Position numbers and translations under genes: made by a program | Shown: positions 34,448 through 42,351 of the stretch, piece after piece | How positions within the stretch are numbered: position 1 is the first letter of the stretch | Layout: each line of letters begins with the position of its first letter | The notes under the pieces: model-generated | Seen by the model: the letters and a program-made list of their open reading frames with translations, nothing else | Told to the model about the DNA's origin: nothing | Databases searched by the model: none | NCBI GenBank assembly: GCA_963833965.1 | Contig: CAWHZZ010000002.1 | Coordinates: forward strand, 62,001-126,000 | DNA: 64,000 nucleotides | DNA from: CAJCIW01 sp963833965 | GTDB lineage: Bacteria; Chlamydiota; Chlamydiia; Chlamydiales; Rhabdochlamydiaceae | Reading direction: 5' to 3'

Positions 34448-34561
34448 GGGGGGAACTCCTCATTTTTTACCATGCTTACGGCCGGCCTGTGTTAAATTTT
34501 ATGCAAAACGGAGTTTATGGACAGCTTTTTTATCTAGAATGAGTCTAAAGCAAAAGAATTT

Positions 34562-34684
34562 TTAACCCTTGAACACCTTGAACATATGGTAGCCCCAGGC
34601 TAAGACGAGGGCGTTATCTGCCGTTTCACCAAAAATCGAGTGCGCTGTGTAAGAGGGATTGATATTTCGAATGGCTAGAGACAT
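34562..34684 (-). CDS. Possible 40-aa small protein in the lon-tsaB gap
   Basis: ORF from ATG 34684 to TAA 34562: starts MSLAIRNINPSYTAHSIFGE and ends WGYHMFKVFKG. Balanced amino-acid composition, but only a weak GGTGA upstream and no family recognised. The rest of the 321-bp gap is AT-rich and holds the divergent promoters of lon and tsaB. Confidence 0.3.
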   Translation of the reverse strand: MSLAIRNINPSYTAHSIFGETADNALVLAWGYHMFKVFKG

Positions 34685-34768
34685 GCTTTTTCACCAGCAA
34701 AAAATTATTTTACTGCAAAAATAGTAATGAACGGTTTATTATTACTCAATAATTAAAAATCTCTACGC

Positions 34769-35359
34769 ATGTACACTTTAATTTTAGATACAAGCACAGA
34801 ACTTTGTATCATTGCGATTGCAAAAGACGACCTCGTCATTGCCCAAGAGGTTTATCCACATCAAAATCGACTTTCCGAAACGCTGCTCCTCGCCATTCAA
34901 TCGATCATTGAAAAGCATTGCCTGACGCCAAAAAACATTCAAACCATCGCATTTGGCAAGGGCCCCGGCTCTTACACGGGGACACGCCTTGGCGCAGCTG
35001 TTGCCAAAACCCTCGCCTTTGGTCTTGAAGTTCCGATCAAGACCTTCCCTTCTCCGCTCGCGTTTTTACCTGAGCACGACGGCAGCTTTGCTTTTGTCGT
35101 TCCTGCGCGCTCTGGACAACTTTACGCGCTGACAGGGGCGATTGAAAATGGCAGTATTGTGAGAGAAAACGCCGTTTGGGTGAATCCAGAAGATACCGAC
35201 GCATTGATAAATGCAGACTTTCTCCTCTGCGCCTCCCCAGAAAAACTCCCCGGCAAAATATGCCTTACCCCTATGCCCAATTTTGGCATACTTTCTGGAT
35301 GGCTCTTTAAAAAAGAACCCTCCGAACAGGTCGAATTGGTTTATCTCGGCACCCCCTGA
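34769..35359 (+). CDS. tsaB: tRNA threonylcarbamoyladenosine biosynthesis protein TsaB
   Basis: 196 aa. Partner of TsaD in making the t6A modification on ANN-decoding tRNAs. Actin-like ATPase-fold start LILDTSTELCIIAI and FGKGPGSYTGTRLG are diagnostic. The C-terminal part is shorter than in E. coli (231 aa). CT343 homologue, in the conserved place between lon and rpsU. Confidence 0.9.
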   Translation: MYTLILDTSTELCIIAIAKDDLVIAQEVYPHQNRLSETLLLAIQSIIEKHCLTPKNIQTIAFGKGPGSYTGTRLGAAVAKTLAFGLEVPIKTFPSPLAFLPEHDGSFAFVVPARSGQLYALTGAIENGSIVRENAVWVNPEDTDALINADFLLCASPEKLPGKICLTPMPNFGILSGWLFKKEPSEQVELVYLGTP

Positions 35360-35428
35360 AATCCCATTGAAATAATATCTCCCCTCTCATAAGATTAAGG
35401 GCAACCTTATTTAACAAATCAGGATCAG

Positions 35429-35632
35429 ATGTCCATGCCAAGTGTAAAAGTTCGCGTCGGAGAACCGATTGATAAAGCTTTGAGAGCTTTAAAAAAGAAG
35501 CTTGACAAAGAAGGGATCATGAAATCAGCAAAGGCTCATCGTTTTTATGATAAGCCCTCCGTAAAGAGCAGGGCAAAATCTAAAGCGGCGCAAAAATACA
35601 AAAAGACAAAGCCTAGAAACTATTCCATGTAA
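35429..35632 (+). CDS. rpsU: 30S ribosomal protein S21
   Basis: 67 aa. Small basic protein of the 30S subunit, VRVGEPIDKALRALKKKLDKEG then the Lys/Arg-rich C-terminus (KSRAKSKAAQKYKKTKPR). AGGA lies shortly before ATG 35429; the ATG at 35435 would give the more usual MPSVKV start. Same neighbourhood as CT342, followed by a strong terminator and dnaJ. Confidence 0.95.
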   Translation: MSMPSVKVRVGEPIDKALRALKKKLDKEGIMKSAKAHRFYDKPSVKSRAKSKAAQKYKKTKPRNYSM

Positions 35633-35644
35633 TTTTTCCTTACA

Positions 35645-35680
35645 TTTAGCAGATCGTGCCGCGATCTGCTAAATTTCTTT
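35645..35680 (+). terminator. Intrinsic terminator after rpsU
   Basis: TTTAGCAGATCG pairs perfectly with CGATCTGCTAAA (12 bp, 5-base loop), followed by TTTCTTTG. It lies 13 bp past the rpsU stop and separates rpsU from dnaJ. Confidence 0.85.
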
Positions 35681-35735
35681 GTGGATTAAATCCGCCTTTG
35701 TTATAGTTCAGCTCAACAAATACACGCCGTGAAGT

Positions 35736-36887
35736 ATGAGTGATTACTACGAAATTTTAGGACTTTCCCGGAGTGCGACGCCCGATGAAATCAAAAAGGC
35801 GTATCGCAAAAGCGCTCTCAAATACCATCCTGATCGCAATCCAGGCGATGCCCAAGCGGAAAAAAAATTTAAAGAAATTTCTGAAGCTTATGAGGTTCTC
35901 AGCGATGAGAAAAAGCGGCAGATTTACGATCAATATGGCGCTGATGCATTGAAAGGCGCTGGGATGGGCGGTCCCGGCGGCGGCCACGCAGGGTTTGCTT
36001 CAATGGAAGAAGCTCTGCGCACATTCATGGGTGCGTTCGGAGGCGGTGGAGGCGGTGGAGAATCAATTTTCGATTCTTTCTTTGGCTTTGAATCTGACGA
36101 CGGAGAGCGGCAAGGCGCAAGCAAGAAGATGAACCTCTCCATCTCTTTCGAAGAGGCGATGAAAGGCGTCGAAAAGGAAGCCGCTCTCACCAATTATATC
36201 AATTGCTCCAAATGCGACGGGTCCGGCGCCGCTTCCTCGGATGCCGTCAAAAAATGCAGTCGCTGTCGAGGGTCGGGCCAAATCCACCAGTCCCGCGGTT
36301 TTTTCAGCATGACGAGCGTCTGCCCGCAATGCCACGGCAAAGGCAAGACAATCACAGACCCCTGCTCGGAATGTCACGGCGACGGCCGAGTGAAATCTAA
36401 GCAGCATATCACGATCAAAGTCCCTCCAGGCGTCGATACAGGCATGCGCCTTCGCATGGGCGGCTATGGCGATGCGGGCGAGGGTGGCGGCCCTCCGGGA
36501 GACCTTTACGTTTTCCTGACTGTTGAGCCGCATTCTGTCTTCCAGAGAGAAGGCGACGACGTATTTGTCGAATTGCCTCTCAGCTTTTCCGAAGCGGGAT
36601 TAGGCTGCAAAAAGGAACTCCCGACCCCGCATGGCGGATCTTGCCGCATTTCTATTCCAGAGGGGACGCAGCATGGCAAAACATTCCGCGTTAAAGGGGA
36701 AGGATCCCCGAACGTCCATGGACGCGGCAAAGGCGATATGCTGGTCAAGGTCAGCGTAGAAACACCTGTGAATTTGAGCGAAAAACAGAAAGCCCTTTTG
36801 CGCCAGTTCGGCGAATTGGAAAAAGAGCAAAACTCCCCACGTAAATGCAGTTTCTTCGATAAGATCAAGGTTTTTTTTTCGGGCTAA
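35736..36887 (+). CDS. dnaJ: Chaperone protein DnaJ
   Basis: 383 aa. J domain (1-70) with the HPD motif in KYHPDRNPGD, a Gly-rich region, then a zinc-binding domain with four CxxCxGxG repeats (CSKCDGSG, CSRCRGSG, CPQCHGKG, CSECHGDG) and C-terminal substrate domains. Stimulates DnaK ATPase in protein folding. CT341 homologue. The DnaJ C-terminus ends with a slightly hydrophobic CSFFDKIKVFFSG tail. Confidence 0.97.
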   Translation: MSDYYEILGLSRSATPDEIKKAYRKSALKYHPDRNPGDAQAEKKFKEISEAYEVLSDEKKRQIYDQYGADALKGAGMGGPGGGHAGFASMEEALRTFMGAFGGGGGGGESIFDSFFGFESDDGERQGASKKMNLSISFEEAMKGVEKEAALTNYINCSKCDGSGAASSDAVKKCSRCRGSGQIHQSRGFFSMTSVCPQCHGKGKTITDPCSECHGDGRVKSKQHITIKVPPGVDTGMRLRMGGYGDAGEGGGPPGDLYVFLTVEPHSVFQREGDDVFVELPLSFSEAGLGCKKELPTPHGGSCRISIPEGTQHGKTFRVKGEGSPNVHGRGKGDMLVKVSVETPVNLSEKQKALLRQFGELEKEQNSPRKCSFFDKIKVFFSG

Positions 36888-36953
36888 TTAAGAGACGATC
36901 TCTGAATTAAGCTTCTGTTGAATTTGGAGACCAATTCATGTAGTTTTCGGTCC

Positions 36954-37985
36954 ATGAAACTAAAACCTTTCAGGCCGCACCCCTTTCCCCCAAAGCGTTT
37001 ACAGCAAAAATTTTATTCCAGGCTGCTGAACCGAGCTAAACGCGCTCTAGAAAAATACAATTCTGAAGTTTTACAATCCCCATCCTTTAAGCTATTTTCA
37101 CCACACTTAATTAACCTGGAATCGATCGCCTCGGTTGAGTCACAAAAAGTCAAAACAACGCCGAAGGAGTTTCTCCTTTTTCTCCATTCAAAAAGCAAAA
37201 AAAAATCGAAACTGGCCCTGGTGCAGGATTATCGCAAAGCACTGATTTGGGCCTGCAAAGAAATAAAGAAACGTCCTTTCTCTAAAACGATGATTTGCAA
37301 AATCCATAAAATAGCGAAGCGATCATCGGTTGCTAAAAAAGAGCTCGGTCATTTTCGTAGCCGTCAAAATTGGATTGGCCCCAGTGGCTGTAAAATTGAA
37401 GAGGCCTATTTTTATCCTCCTGAAGCATCCCGCGTCGAAAAGTTAATGGAAGAACTTTTGCTTTCGCTGACAAAAAATGAGAAAGAGCCTCTTGTTCAAC
37501 TCGCTCTTTTTTTTGATCAGCTGCTGATTATTCATCCTTTTATGGACGGCAATGGCCGCGTCGCCAGAATTTCAATACCGCTTTTGCTTTATGAGCAAAA
37601 GGCGATCCTTGCCCCCTTTTTCTTCATGAGCCGATTTCTCCTTAAACATCGATTGCACTATTTTCAAAATCTCTACACGACGCAGGATACCAACCGGTGG
37701 GAACCCTGGATTGCTTTTTTTTTAAGAGAAGTGATTTTTGAAGCAAGTTATTCGTTAAGACTTTTTAAGGAATTAGAAGCTCTTCAAAAAAAACTGAAAC
37801 AACAAATCCCCGGCATAACAAATAAAACAATATACTTCCTTTTTCAAAACCCCATTTTTTTTAGCTCAGCTTTTAAGGGGAGCAAGGAGTTGCTTAGATC
37901 GTTGAAAGGCTCGAAAATGATTCAAGAAGAAAGAAAAGGAATCTATTCCTTCTCTGCAATTTTTAAAATCCTCAAAAACAAATAA
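36954..37985 (+). CDS. Fic-domain AMP-transferase-like enzyme
   Basis: 343 aa from ATG 36954 (frame open to TTG 36918; neither has a good ribosome-binding site). Contains the full Fic motif HPFMDGNGRVAR (about residue 194), the flap-region pattern GHFRSRQNWIGPSGCKIEEAYFYPP and an N-terminal helix IASVESQKV (about 58-66) aligned with the class II inhibitory [S/T]xxxE[G/N] motif: the Glu is kept but flanking residues differ. A winged-helix-like end (KELLRSLKGSKMIQEE) follows. Would transfer AMP or another nucleotide to a protein hydroxyl. It is next to dnaJ on the same strand; eukaryotic Fic proteins act on Hsp70 chaperones. Target unknown, no secretion signal seen. Confidence 0.9.
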   Translation: MKLKPFRPHPFPPKRLQQKFYSRLLNRAKRALEKYNSEVLQSPSFKLFSPHLINLESIASVESQKVKTTPKEFLLFLHSKSKKKSKLALVQDYRKALIWACKEIKKRPFSKTMICKIHKIAKRSSVAKKELGHFRSRQNWIGPSGCKIEEAYFYPPEASRVEKLMEELLLSLTKNEKEPLVQLALFFDQLLIIHPFMDGNGRVARISIPLLLYEQKAILAPFFFMSRFLLKHRLHYFQNLYTTQDTNRWEPWIAFFLREVIFEASYSLRLFKELEALQKKLKQQIPGITNKTIYFLFQNPIFFSSAFKGSKELLRSLKGSKMIQEERKGIYSFSAIFKILKNK

Positions 37986-38010
37986 ACCTCGAGAGTTCTT
38001 CTCGAGGTTT
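37984..38010. terminator. Bidirectional terminator between fic and the Hc2-like gene
   Basis: AAACCTCGAGA-GTTCT-TCTCGAGGTTT is a perfect 11-bp stem directly at the fic stop, T-rich on both outer sides. It serves the two convergent genes. Confidence 0.8.
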
Positions 38011-38027
38011 ATAATAGTTTTGTCTGC

Positions 38028-38219
38028 TTAACAAGAGGAGCAGGATTCTCCGCCTGTCATACTTTTTTTCATCATCGCAGCAGAAGGTTTCTTTCTCGCT
38101 GTTCTGCGCGCTTTTTTTCTTCTTGGAGCAGCTTTGCGTTTTGCAGTTTTTCTTGTTGTAGAACGCTTAGCGGTTCTTTTCTTAGCAGTTCTTTTTTTTG
38201 CTTTTCTTTTTTTTGCCAT
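38028..38219 (-). CDS. Small Hc2-like (histone H1-like) basic protein with CSSC tail
   Basis: 63 aa from ATG 38219, preceded by a perfect GGAGG. Residues 1-45 are nearly all Lys, Arg, Ala and Thr in AKKRTAKKRTAKR-type pentad repeats, like chlamydial histone-like protein Hc2 (HctB) and the tail of eukaryotic H1. It ends MMKKSMTGGESCSSC, an unusual redox- or metal-sensitive CxxC. Hc2 of C. trachomatis is about 200 aa, so this is a mini version. Expected to compact DNA in elementary bodies. A longer frame to 38288 lacks support. Confidence 0.8.
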   Translation of the reverse strand: MAKKRKAKKRTAKKRTAKRSTTRKTAKRKAAPRRKKARRTARKKPSAAMMKKSMTGGESCSSC

Positions 38220-38378
38220 ACGTTTCCTCCTAATTCTTGTTGGACTTTTCAAACTCACATTCTCATTATTAAATTTTTTATTCAACATCTTTGAAAAAAA
38301 ATTTATTGCTTCCGCTCTAAAATTAAATGAAATTTAGCTGAATTTTCATTATTATTTTCGCTCTTTTCAGAGGAAAAT

Positions 38379-38570
38379 ATGACAGAAAGCATTAGGGAGC
38401 GTTTTCAAAAGTTTTTGAAGGGATTTCTGCGTCAAAGCCCGTATAATCGACGATCGCAAGTTCCTTCGTATCGATTTAATACGGAGGACCTTGCGAAGCC
38501 TGCGGTCGATCGATTCTACGGGGCTTTCACGCTCGAAATTCCATCAAAATCTTTTGTCACGGACCATTAG
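38379..38570 (+). pseudogene. Gene start interrupted by MITE insertion
   Basis: A good AGAGG ribosome-binding site and ATG at 38379 encode only MTES before the sequence enters the MITE at 38393; the frame then reads through repeat sequence for 59 codons. The native gene body is not recognisable downstream, unless it is the fragment at 38643. Probably a gene displaced or destroyed by the element. Confidence 0.4.
38393..38570. repeat. MITE-like element, family 2, copy C
   Basis: Left end TTAGGGAGCGTTTTCAAAAG, right end CTTTTGTCACGGACCATTAG. It combines the two end types found side by side at 3985-4210. Internal palindromes (AGTTCCTTCGTAT ... ACGGAGGACCTT, CGATCG) occur in related form in copy A. 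Noncoding. Confidence 0.65.
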
Positions 38571-38642
38571 TCCCTTCTTATTTTGTCTTGACGTAGCCAA
38601 GACCTCTTACTTATATACATCTCTTTTATAAGGAAACCTCAC

Positions 38643-38795
38643 ATGGAAATGAAAATTATTTTTCCGCAAAATAAAGCCTTTGGTGATGAGCTTTGGATTG
38701 AGCCGATCGTTCGCCATTTTTTAGGACAGGGCCATGAGGTGTTGCTGTTCGTCAATCATCCTGAGATTTACATGCATTATCCTAAGGATATATGA
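38643..38795 (+). pseudogene. 50-aa fragment resembling the N-terminus of a family 9 glycosyltransferase
   Basis: A well-formed start (AAGG upstream of ATG 38643) encodes MEMKIIFPQNKAFGDELWIE followed by PIVRHFLGQGHEVLLFVNHP, the Rossmann-like first helix and strand of heptosyltransferase-type (GT9) enzymes, but the frame ends after 50 codons. Its TGA overlaps the ATG of the next gene (ATGA), so it may still act as a translated leader. It is either a remnant whose 3' part was lost or a genuinely short protein. Confidence 0.5.
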
Positions 38796-39961
38796 AACTA
38801 GGCATCGTGACACGCCGAGATGAAGCTGAAAAATGGGGCGGGGACCTTAAAGCGATTTATGGGATCTATGAAGGCCTTAAGGAAATTGGCCAAGATGTAG
38901 TCCTCGGAAAAACAGCCGAAGAATTAAAAGATGTCGATTTTGTTTTTCTTTCCAATACCACTATTGATCTGCGAGAAGATTTCGCCGCCGTGAAAAGAAG
39001 AGGGCGCCCTTTTGGCATATTTTGCATGCACGAAGACATCGAAAAATACGTCGGCCCTTGCTATGGTTTCGCCCACTATATTGGCTTATGTCTCCACCAA
39101 ACAGAAAATTTTGCATGTTTGGATCAGTTATTCCAAGACCCGGAAATCATCCAATATTTTTCCTATGCTCCCGCCGAGTGTTACTTTGGAAATATTCCGA
39201 TTCTGGGACAAGCCGACGTTTGCATTGCGACCTCGAAGTTGGAAAAAGCCACGCTGCAAAGAGATTGTTCGCAGTGCAGAGCGGAGGTCGTCTATTTAGA
39301 CTGCGGTATTTCAGATGTAGGCGCGGCAGATGACTCTTTTTTGCAATGGACGGGGCTAAAACGAGGAGAATACGCTTTACAAGTCGGACGCCTGGAGCCG
39401 CGGAAAAATCAACTGGCGACCGTTCTCGCCATGAAAGATCTCGACATTCCCCTTGTCTTCATCGCGACAAAGAAAAAATGCAAATCTTATGAAAATATGG
39501 TCAAGGATGCGATCAAAAAATGGCGGAAAGCGCCGACTTTGATGATCACCCAAACATCTGAAAACGAAAGGGAAGGAAATCTTCAGATTTTGAGCATGCC
39601 CGAGCAGAGAATTTTGCCTTTTTCCATGCTGCTCAGCGCTTATCAAAATGCCGGCCTGCTCGTTCACCCCGCTTTTTGCGAGCTTCCCGGCCTCATTTAT
39701 TTGGAGGCTGCCAAGCTGGGCGTGCCCATCATCGCCTCCGAATGGACAACGATTAAGGACTATTTTACAGACCCTGCGACAGGGGAATACACCTTGGACG
39801 ACAGGATTGCCTACGTTGAGCCCCATCGCGTTAAAGATTTGGAAGCGCTCATCCTTCAGCAGTTTGGAAAAAAAATCGATCGAAAGTTTGCCCATCCCAT
39901 TTTTCAGAGAAAAAAAAGCGATGTGGCTACTGATCTCCTAAAAGTAATATTTAAAATTTAA
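38792..39961 (+). CDS. Glycosyltransferase, family 4-like (GT-B)
   Basis: 389 aa. A GT-B enzyme with the C-terminal nucleotide-sugar domain: ALQVGRLEPRKNQLATV (about 190-205), IFIATKKK, and PAFCELPGLIYLEAAKLGVPIIASEW with the Glu-rich motif typical of family 4. The N-terminal domain has WGGDLKAIYGIYEGL, the glycine-rich acceptor loop. Probably adds a sugar to lipopolysaccharide or another surface glycan. Coupled to the short upstream reading frame. Confidence 0.85.
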   Translation: MKLGIVTRRDEAEKWGGDLKAIYGIYEGLKEIGQDVVLGKTAEELKDVDFVFLSNTTIDLREDFAAVKRRGRPFGIFCMHEDIEKYVGPCYGFAHYIGLCLHQTENFACLDQLFQDPEIIQYFSYAPAECYFGNIPILGQADVCIATSKLEKATLQRDCSQCRAEVVYLDCGISDVGAADDSFLQWTGLKRGEYALQVGRLEPRKNQLATVLAMKDLDIPLVFIATKKKCKSYENMVKDAIKKWRKAPTLMITQTSENEREGNLQILSMPEQRILPFSMLLSAYQNAGLLVHPAFCELPGLIYLEAAKLGVPIIASEWTTIKDYFTDPATGEYTLDDRIAYVEPHRVKDLEALILQQFGKKIDRKFAHPIFQRKKSDVATDLLKVIFKI

Positions 39962-40029
39962 ATTACTCTTATGGTTTTTTAATCCCCGATCAAGTATTAT
40001 TTCCCTCTATTATTTTAGGGACTTTTCCC

Positions 40030-41469
40030 ATGAGCAATCGGATCAAGCTGGCCCTTGTCGGCCGGCCCAATGTCGGAAAATCGGCATTGTTCAATCGGAT
40101 ATGTAAAAAAAGGATCGCCATCGTCGATGAAGCGGAAGGCGTCACCCGCGACCGCCTTTATGCCGATGCGGAATTTTTTGGCAAACCGTTTGAGGTGATC
40201 GACACAGGCGGGATCAATCCACAGTCGGTTGTTCCCTTCCAAGAAGAGATCCGCCGGCAGGCGGAAATCGCCATTGAAGAGGCCGATGCCATCGTCATGG
40301 TCGTCGATGCGACGGTCGGGATCACCGCCCTTGACGAGTTTGTCGCCCGCCTTCTTCTCCGCACCGGAAAACCGCTCGTTCTCGCTGCAAACAAGATCGA
40401 CGATCTCTCAAAAATGGAGCTGGTCTATCCCTTTTATTCGCTGGGGATCAGCAACATCGTCGGTGTTTCCGCTACTCATAATTTTCAGATCGCCGAGCTT
40501 TTGGAAGAAGCGTTCAAAGACGCCGTTCTCCCCGAAGAAGAAGCCCCAAAGACCAATTCCATCCATATCGCCATCGTCGGACGTCCCAATGTCGGCAAAT
40601 CGACAATTGTCAATCATTTGCTGAGCGAAGAGCGCTGCGTCGTCAGCCCTATTGCAGGCACCACCCGCGACAGCATCGACATTGAAATGAGTGTTGGCGA
40701 CGATCATTTCACGCTGATCGACACCGCGGGGATCCGAAGAAAGACTGCGGAGCACGAGGTGGTCGAAAAATTTGCCGCCGTGCGCACTGAGCGCGCTTTG
40801 GAGCGCGCCGATGTTTGCATCCTCGTCGTCGACGCGGAAAGAGGCATGACGACCCAAGAAAAGCGGATCGCCCACGACATTGAGGAAAAAGGGAAAGGCT
40901 GCATCGTGCTTTTCAATAAGTGGGACCTCGTCAAGGGCTTTCGCATGGAGCATTGTCGCAAAAGTTTTGAGATCGATACCCCCTTTCTCAATCACTGCCC
41001 CATTTTGTTCGTCTCCGGAATCACGGGAAGGAACCTCGAAGGGTTATTTCAGACCGTCAAAGAAGTTCACGAGCAGCAAAACCGTCGGATCACGACAGGC
41101 CAGCTCAATAAATTCGTGGAAAAGGCGATCCAAAAATACCATCCGCCCATGCTCGACGGCAAACGGTTGCGCATTTTCTATTTGGCTCAAGTCGATGTCC
41201 AGCCCCCTCGCTTTGTTCTCTTTGTCAACAACCCTAAGCTGATGGTGGAGACCTACAAAAAGTATTTAATCCATCAATTCCGCGAAACCTACGGTTTCTT
41301 AGGCGCCCCGATCAAATTTTTCCTCAAAGGGAGAAATACGAAAGAGGAAAACCCACAAGCTTCTGCGCCCGCCCCTCAGTCGGAATTGCTTTCTGATAAT
41401 GAAGAATTCGTGTTCGAAGAGGATGTCAGCGAAGAAGAGCTCAAGAATTTGGATCCCTCTTACTTTTAA
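40030..41469 (+). CDS. der: GTPase Der (EngA), double Era-like ribosome assembly factor
   Basis: 479 aa with two tandem G domains: VGRPNVGKSALF (G1) and DTGGIN (G3), then IVGRPNVGKSTIV and DTAGIRRK, with NKID/NKWD as G4 motifs, followed by a KH-like domain (KRLRIFYLAQVDVQPPRFVLFVN). It matures the 50S subunit. The C-terminal tail is acidic (FVFEEDVSEEELKNLD). CT703 homologue. Followed closely by a small hypothetical gene. Confidence 0.96.
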   Translation: MSNRIKLALVGRPNVGKSALFNRICKKRIAIVDEAEGVTRDRLYADAEFFGKPFEVIDTGGINPQSVVPFQEEIRRQAEIAIEEADAIVMVVDATVGITALDEFVARLLLRTGKPLVLAANKIDDLSKMELVYPFYSLGISNIVGVSATHNFQIAELLEEAFKDAVLPEEEAPKTNSIHIAIVGRPNVGKSTIVNHLLSEERCVVSPIAGTTRDSIDIEMSVGDDHFTLIDTAGIRRKTAEHEVVEKFAAVRTERALERADVCILVVDAERGMTTQEKRIAHDIEEKGKGCIVLFNKWDLVKGFRMEHCRKSFEIDTPFLNHCPILFVSGITGRNLEGLFQTVKEVHEQQNRRITTGQLNKFVEKAIQKYHPPMLDGKRLRIFYLAQVDVQPPRFVLFVNNPKLMVETYKKYLIHQFRETYGFLGAPIKFFLKGRNTKEENPQASAPAPQSELLSDNEEFVFEEDVSEEELKNLDPSYF

Positions 41470-41479
41470 GGAGACCGTT

Positions 41480-41974
41480 ATGCCCGTTTCAGATGTGTTT
41501 GGTTGCGCTCCCAACAACCGCCTCGATTCACAAATCGACATTTTGATCGATCGGCTCTGCACTGAAAGAAATCGAATGAGAGCCTATAATTCGCAACAAA
41601 TAAAAAAATGCGTCGCTAGTTATACGACTTTTAATCTTATTCATCGCATCACAGAATTTGTGAAATCGTTTTTTGGCAGTTCCGATTGGCAACTCGCTAG
41701 GCGAAATATTTATAGTTCACTAATGGTGAGCAATTTAAACATTTTTTCAGACGAGCAGGCGAAGGCAACTGCAGATAAGATTTTGGGATCCCTTGCCAAA
41801 AGCAACGAACAAAATGTGTTTGTCAGTTCGATATTGTCCTATGATATAGCTCTTAGAATCATGAGTGATGAATTGATAAATACTGCCCCAGACCGCTTCG
41901 AACTTGGCCAATATGAGTTTAATGTGGTCAGAGCGCCTGTCGTTCTATCGAACCCCCGCTTGCTATTCAACTAA
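41480..41974 (+). CDS. Hypothetical 164-aa protein
   Basis: ATG 41480 follows AAGGAGACC, 10 bp after the der stop, so it is probably co-transcribed. Soluble and mostly helical (DSQIDILIDRLCTERNRMRA, TADKILGSLAKS); no motif, signal peptide or membrane segment. It ends facing the YidD-like gene with a 4-base overlap of stops. I do not recognise a family. Confidence 0.75.
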   Translation: MPVSDVFGCAPNNRLDSQIDILIDRLCTERNRMRAYNSQQIKKCVASYTTFNLIHRITEFVKSFFGSSDWQLARRNIYSSLMVSNLNIFSDEQAKATADKILGSLAKSNEQNVFVSSILSYDIALRIMSDELINTAPDRFELGQYEFNVVRAPVVLSNPRLLFN

Positions 41975-42351
41975 CGCACCGGATCGTACTTAAAAAGCTT
42001 ACCTTCCGTCTCAATCTTGCGATAGACCCACTCGTCGCCGTTCTCGCGCATCAAACGGTCGCAGCCCATCAAATAGCCCTTGAAAAAGCCATGTTTTTGC
42101 ATGGATTGCAGCATGTAATTCGATGAGCTTGGCCGAAAATGGCTCCTCGGCCCATCGACCGGCGAAAGTACATTTTGGTGAAAGCGGATGATCTGCTCCG
42201 CGACGAGCACAGATAGAGAGTGCTCTGCTTTTGGTGGGGATGGTTGAGAAATGGAATACGCCAAATCCGCGTCTTTACCCCAAGGTTCATGGTACCCTGG
42301 AAGGGCGTGGCAAAAAATCGGAAACAATAGGAAAATGAATTTAAAACGCAT
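41971..42351 (-). CDS. YidD-family protein with added signal peptide
   Basis: 126 aa. MRFKFIFLLFPIFCHALPGY is signal-peptide-like; the YidD core follows: IIRFHQNVLSPVDGPRSHFRP then YMLQSMQKHGFFKGYLMGCDRL. In normal YidD (about 70-100 aa, cytoplasmic amphipathic helix aiding YidC insertion) the centre is FxPxCSxY; here it is FRPSSSNYM, so the conserved Cys is lost. Together with the export signal this suggests a paralogue with another role. Its start overlaps the lipoprotein stop. Confidence 0.72.
   Translation of the reverse strand: MRFKFIFLLFPIFCHALPGYHEPWGKDADLAYSISQPSPPKAEHSLSVLVAEQIIRFHQNVLSPVDGPRSHFRPSSSNYMLQSMQKHGFFKGYLMGCDRLMRENGDEWVYRKIETEGKLFKYDPVR

Noticed and set aside
34562..34684. 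Interpretation of the lon-tsaB gap as an RNA gene or riboswitch
   Set aside because: No conserved RNA motif or stable stem was seen; only a weak small ORF was retained at low confidence.
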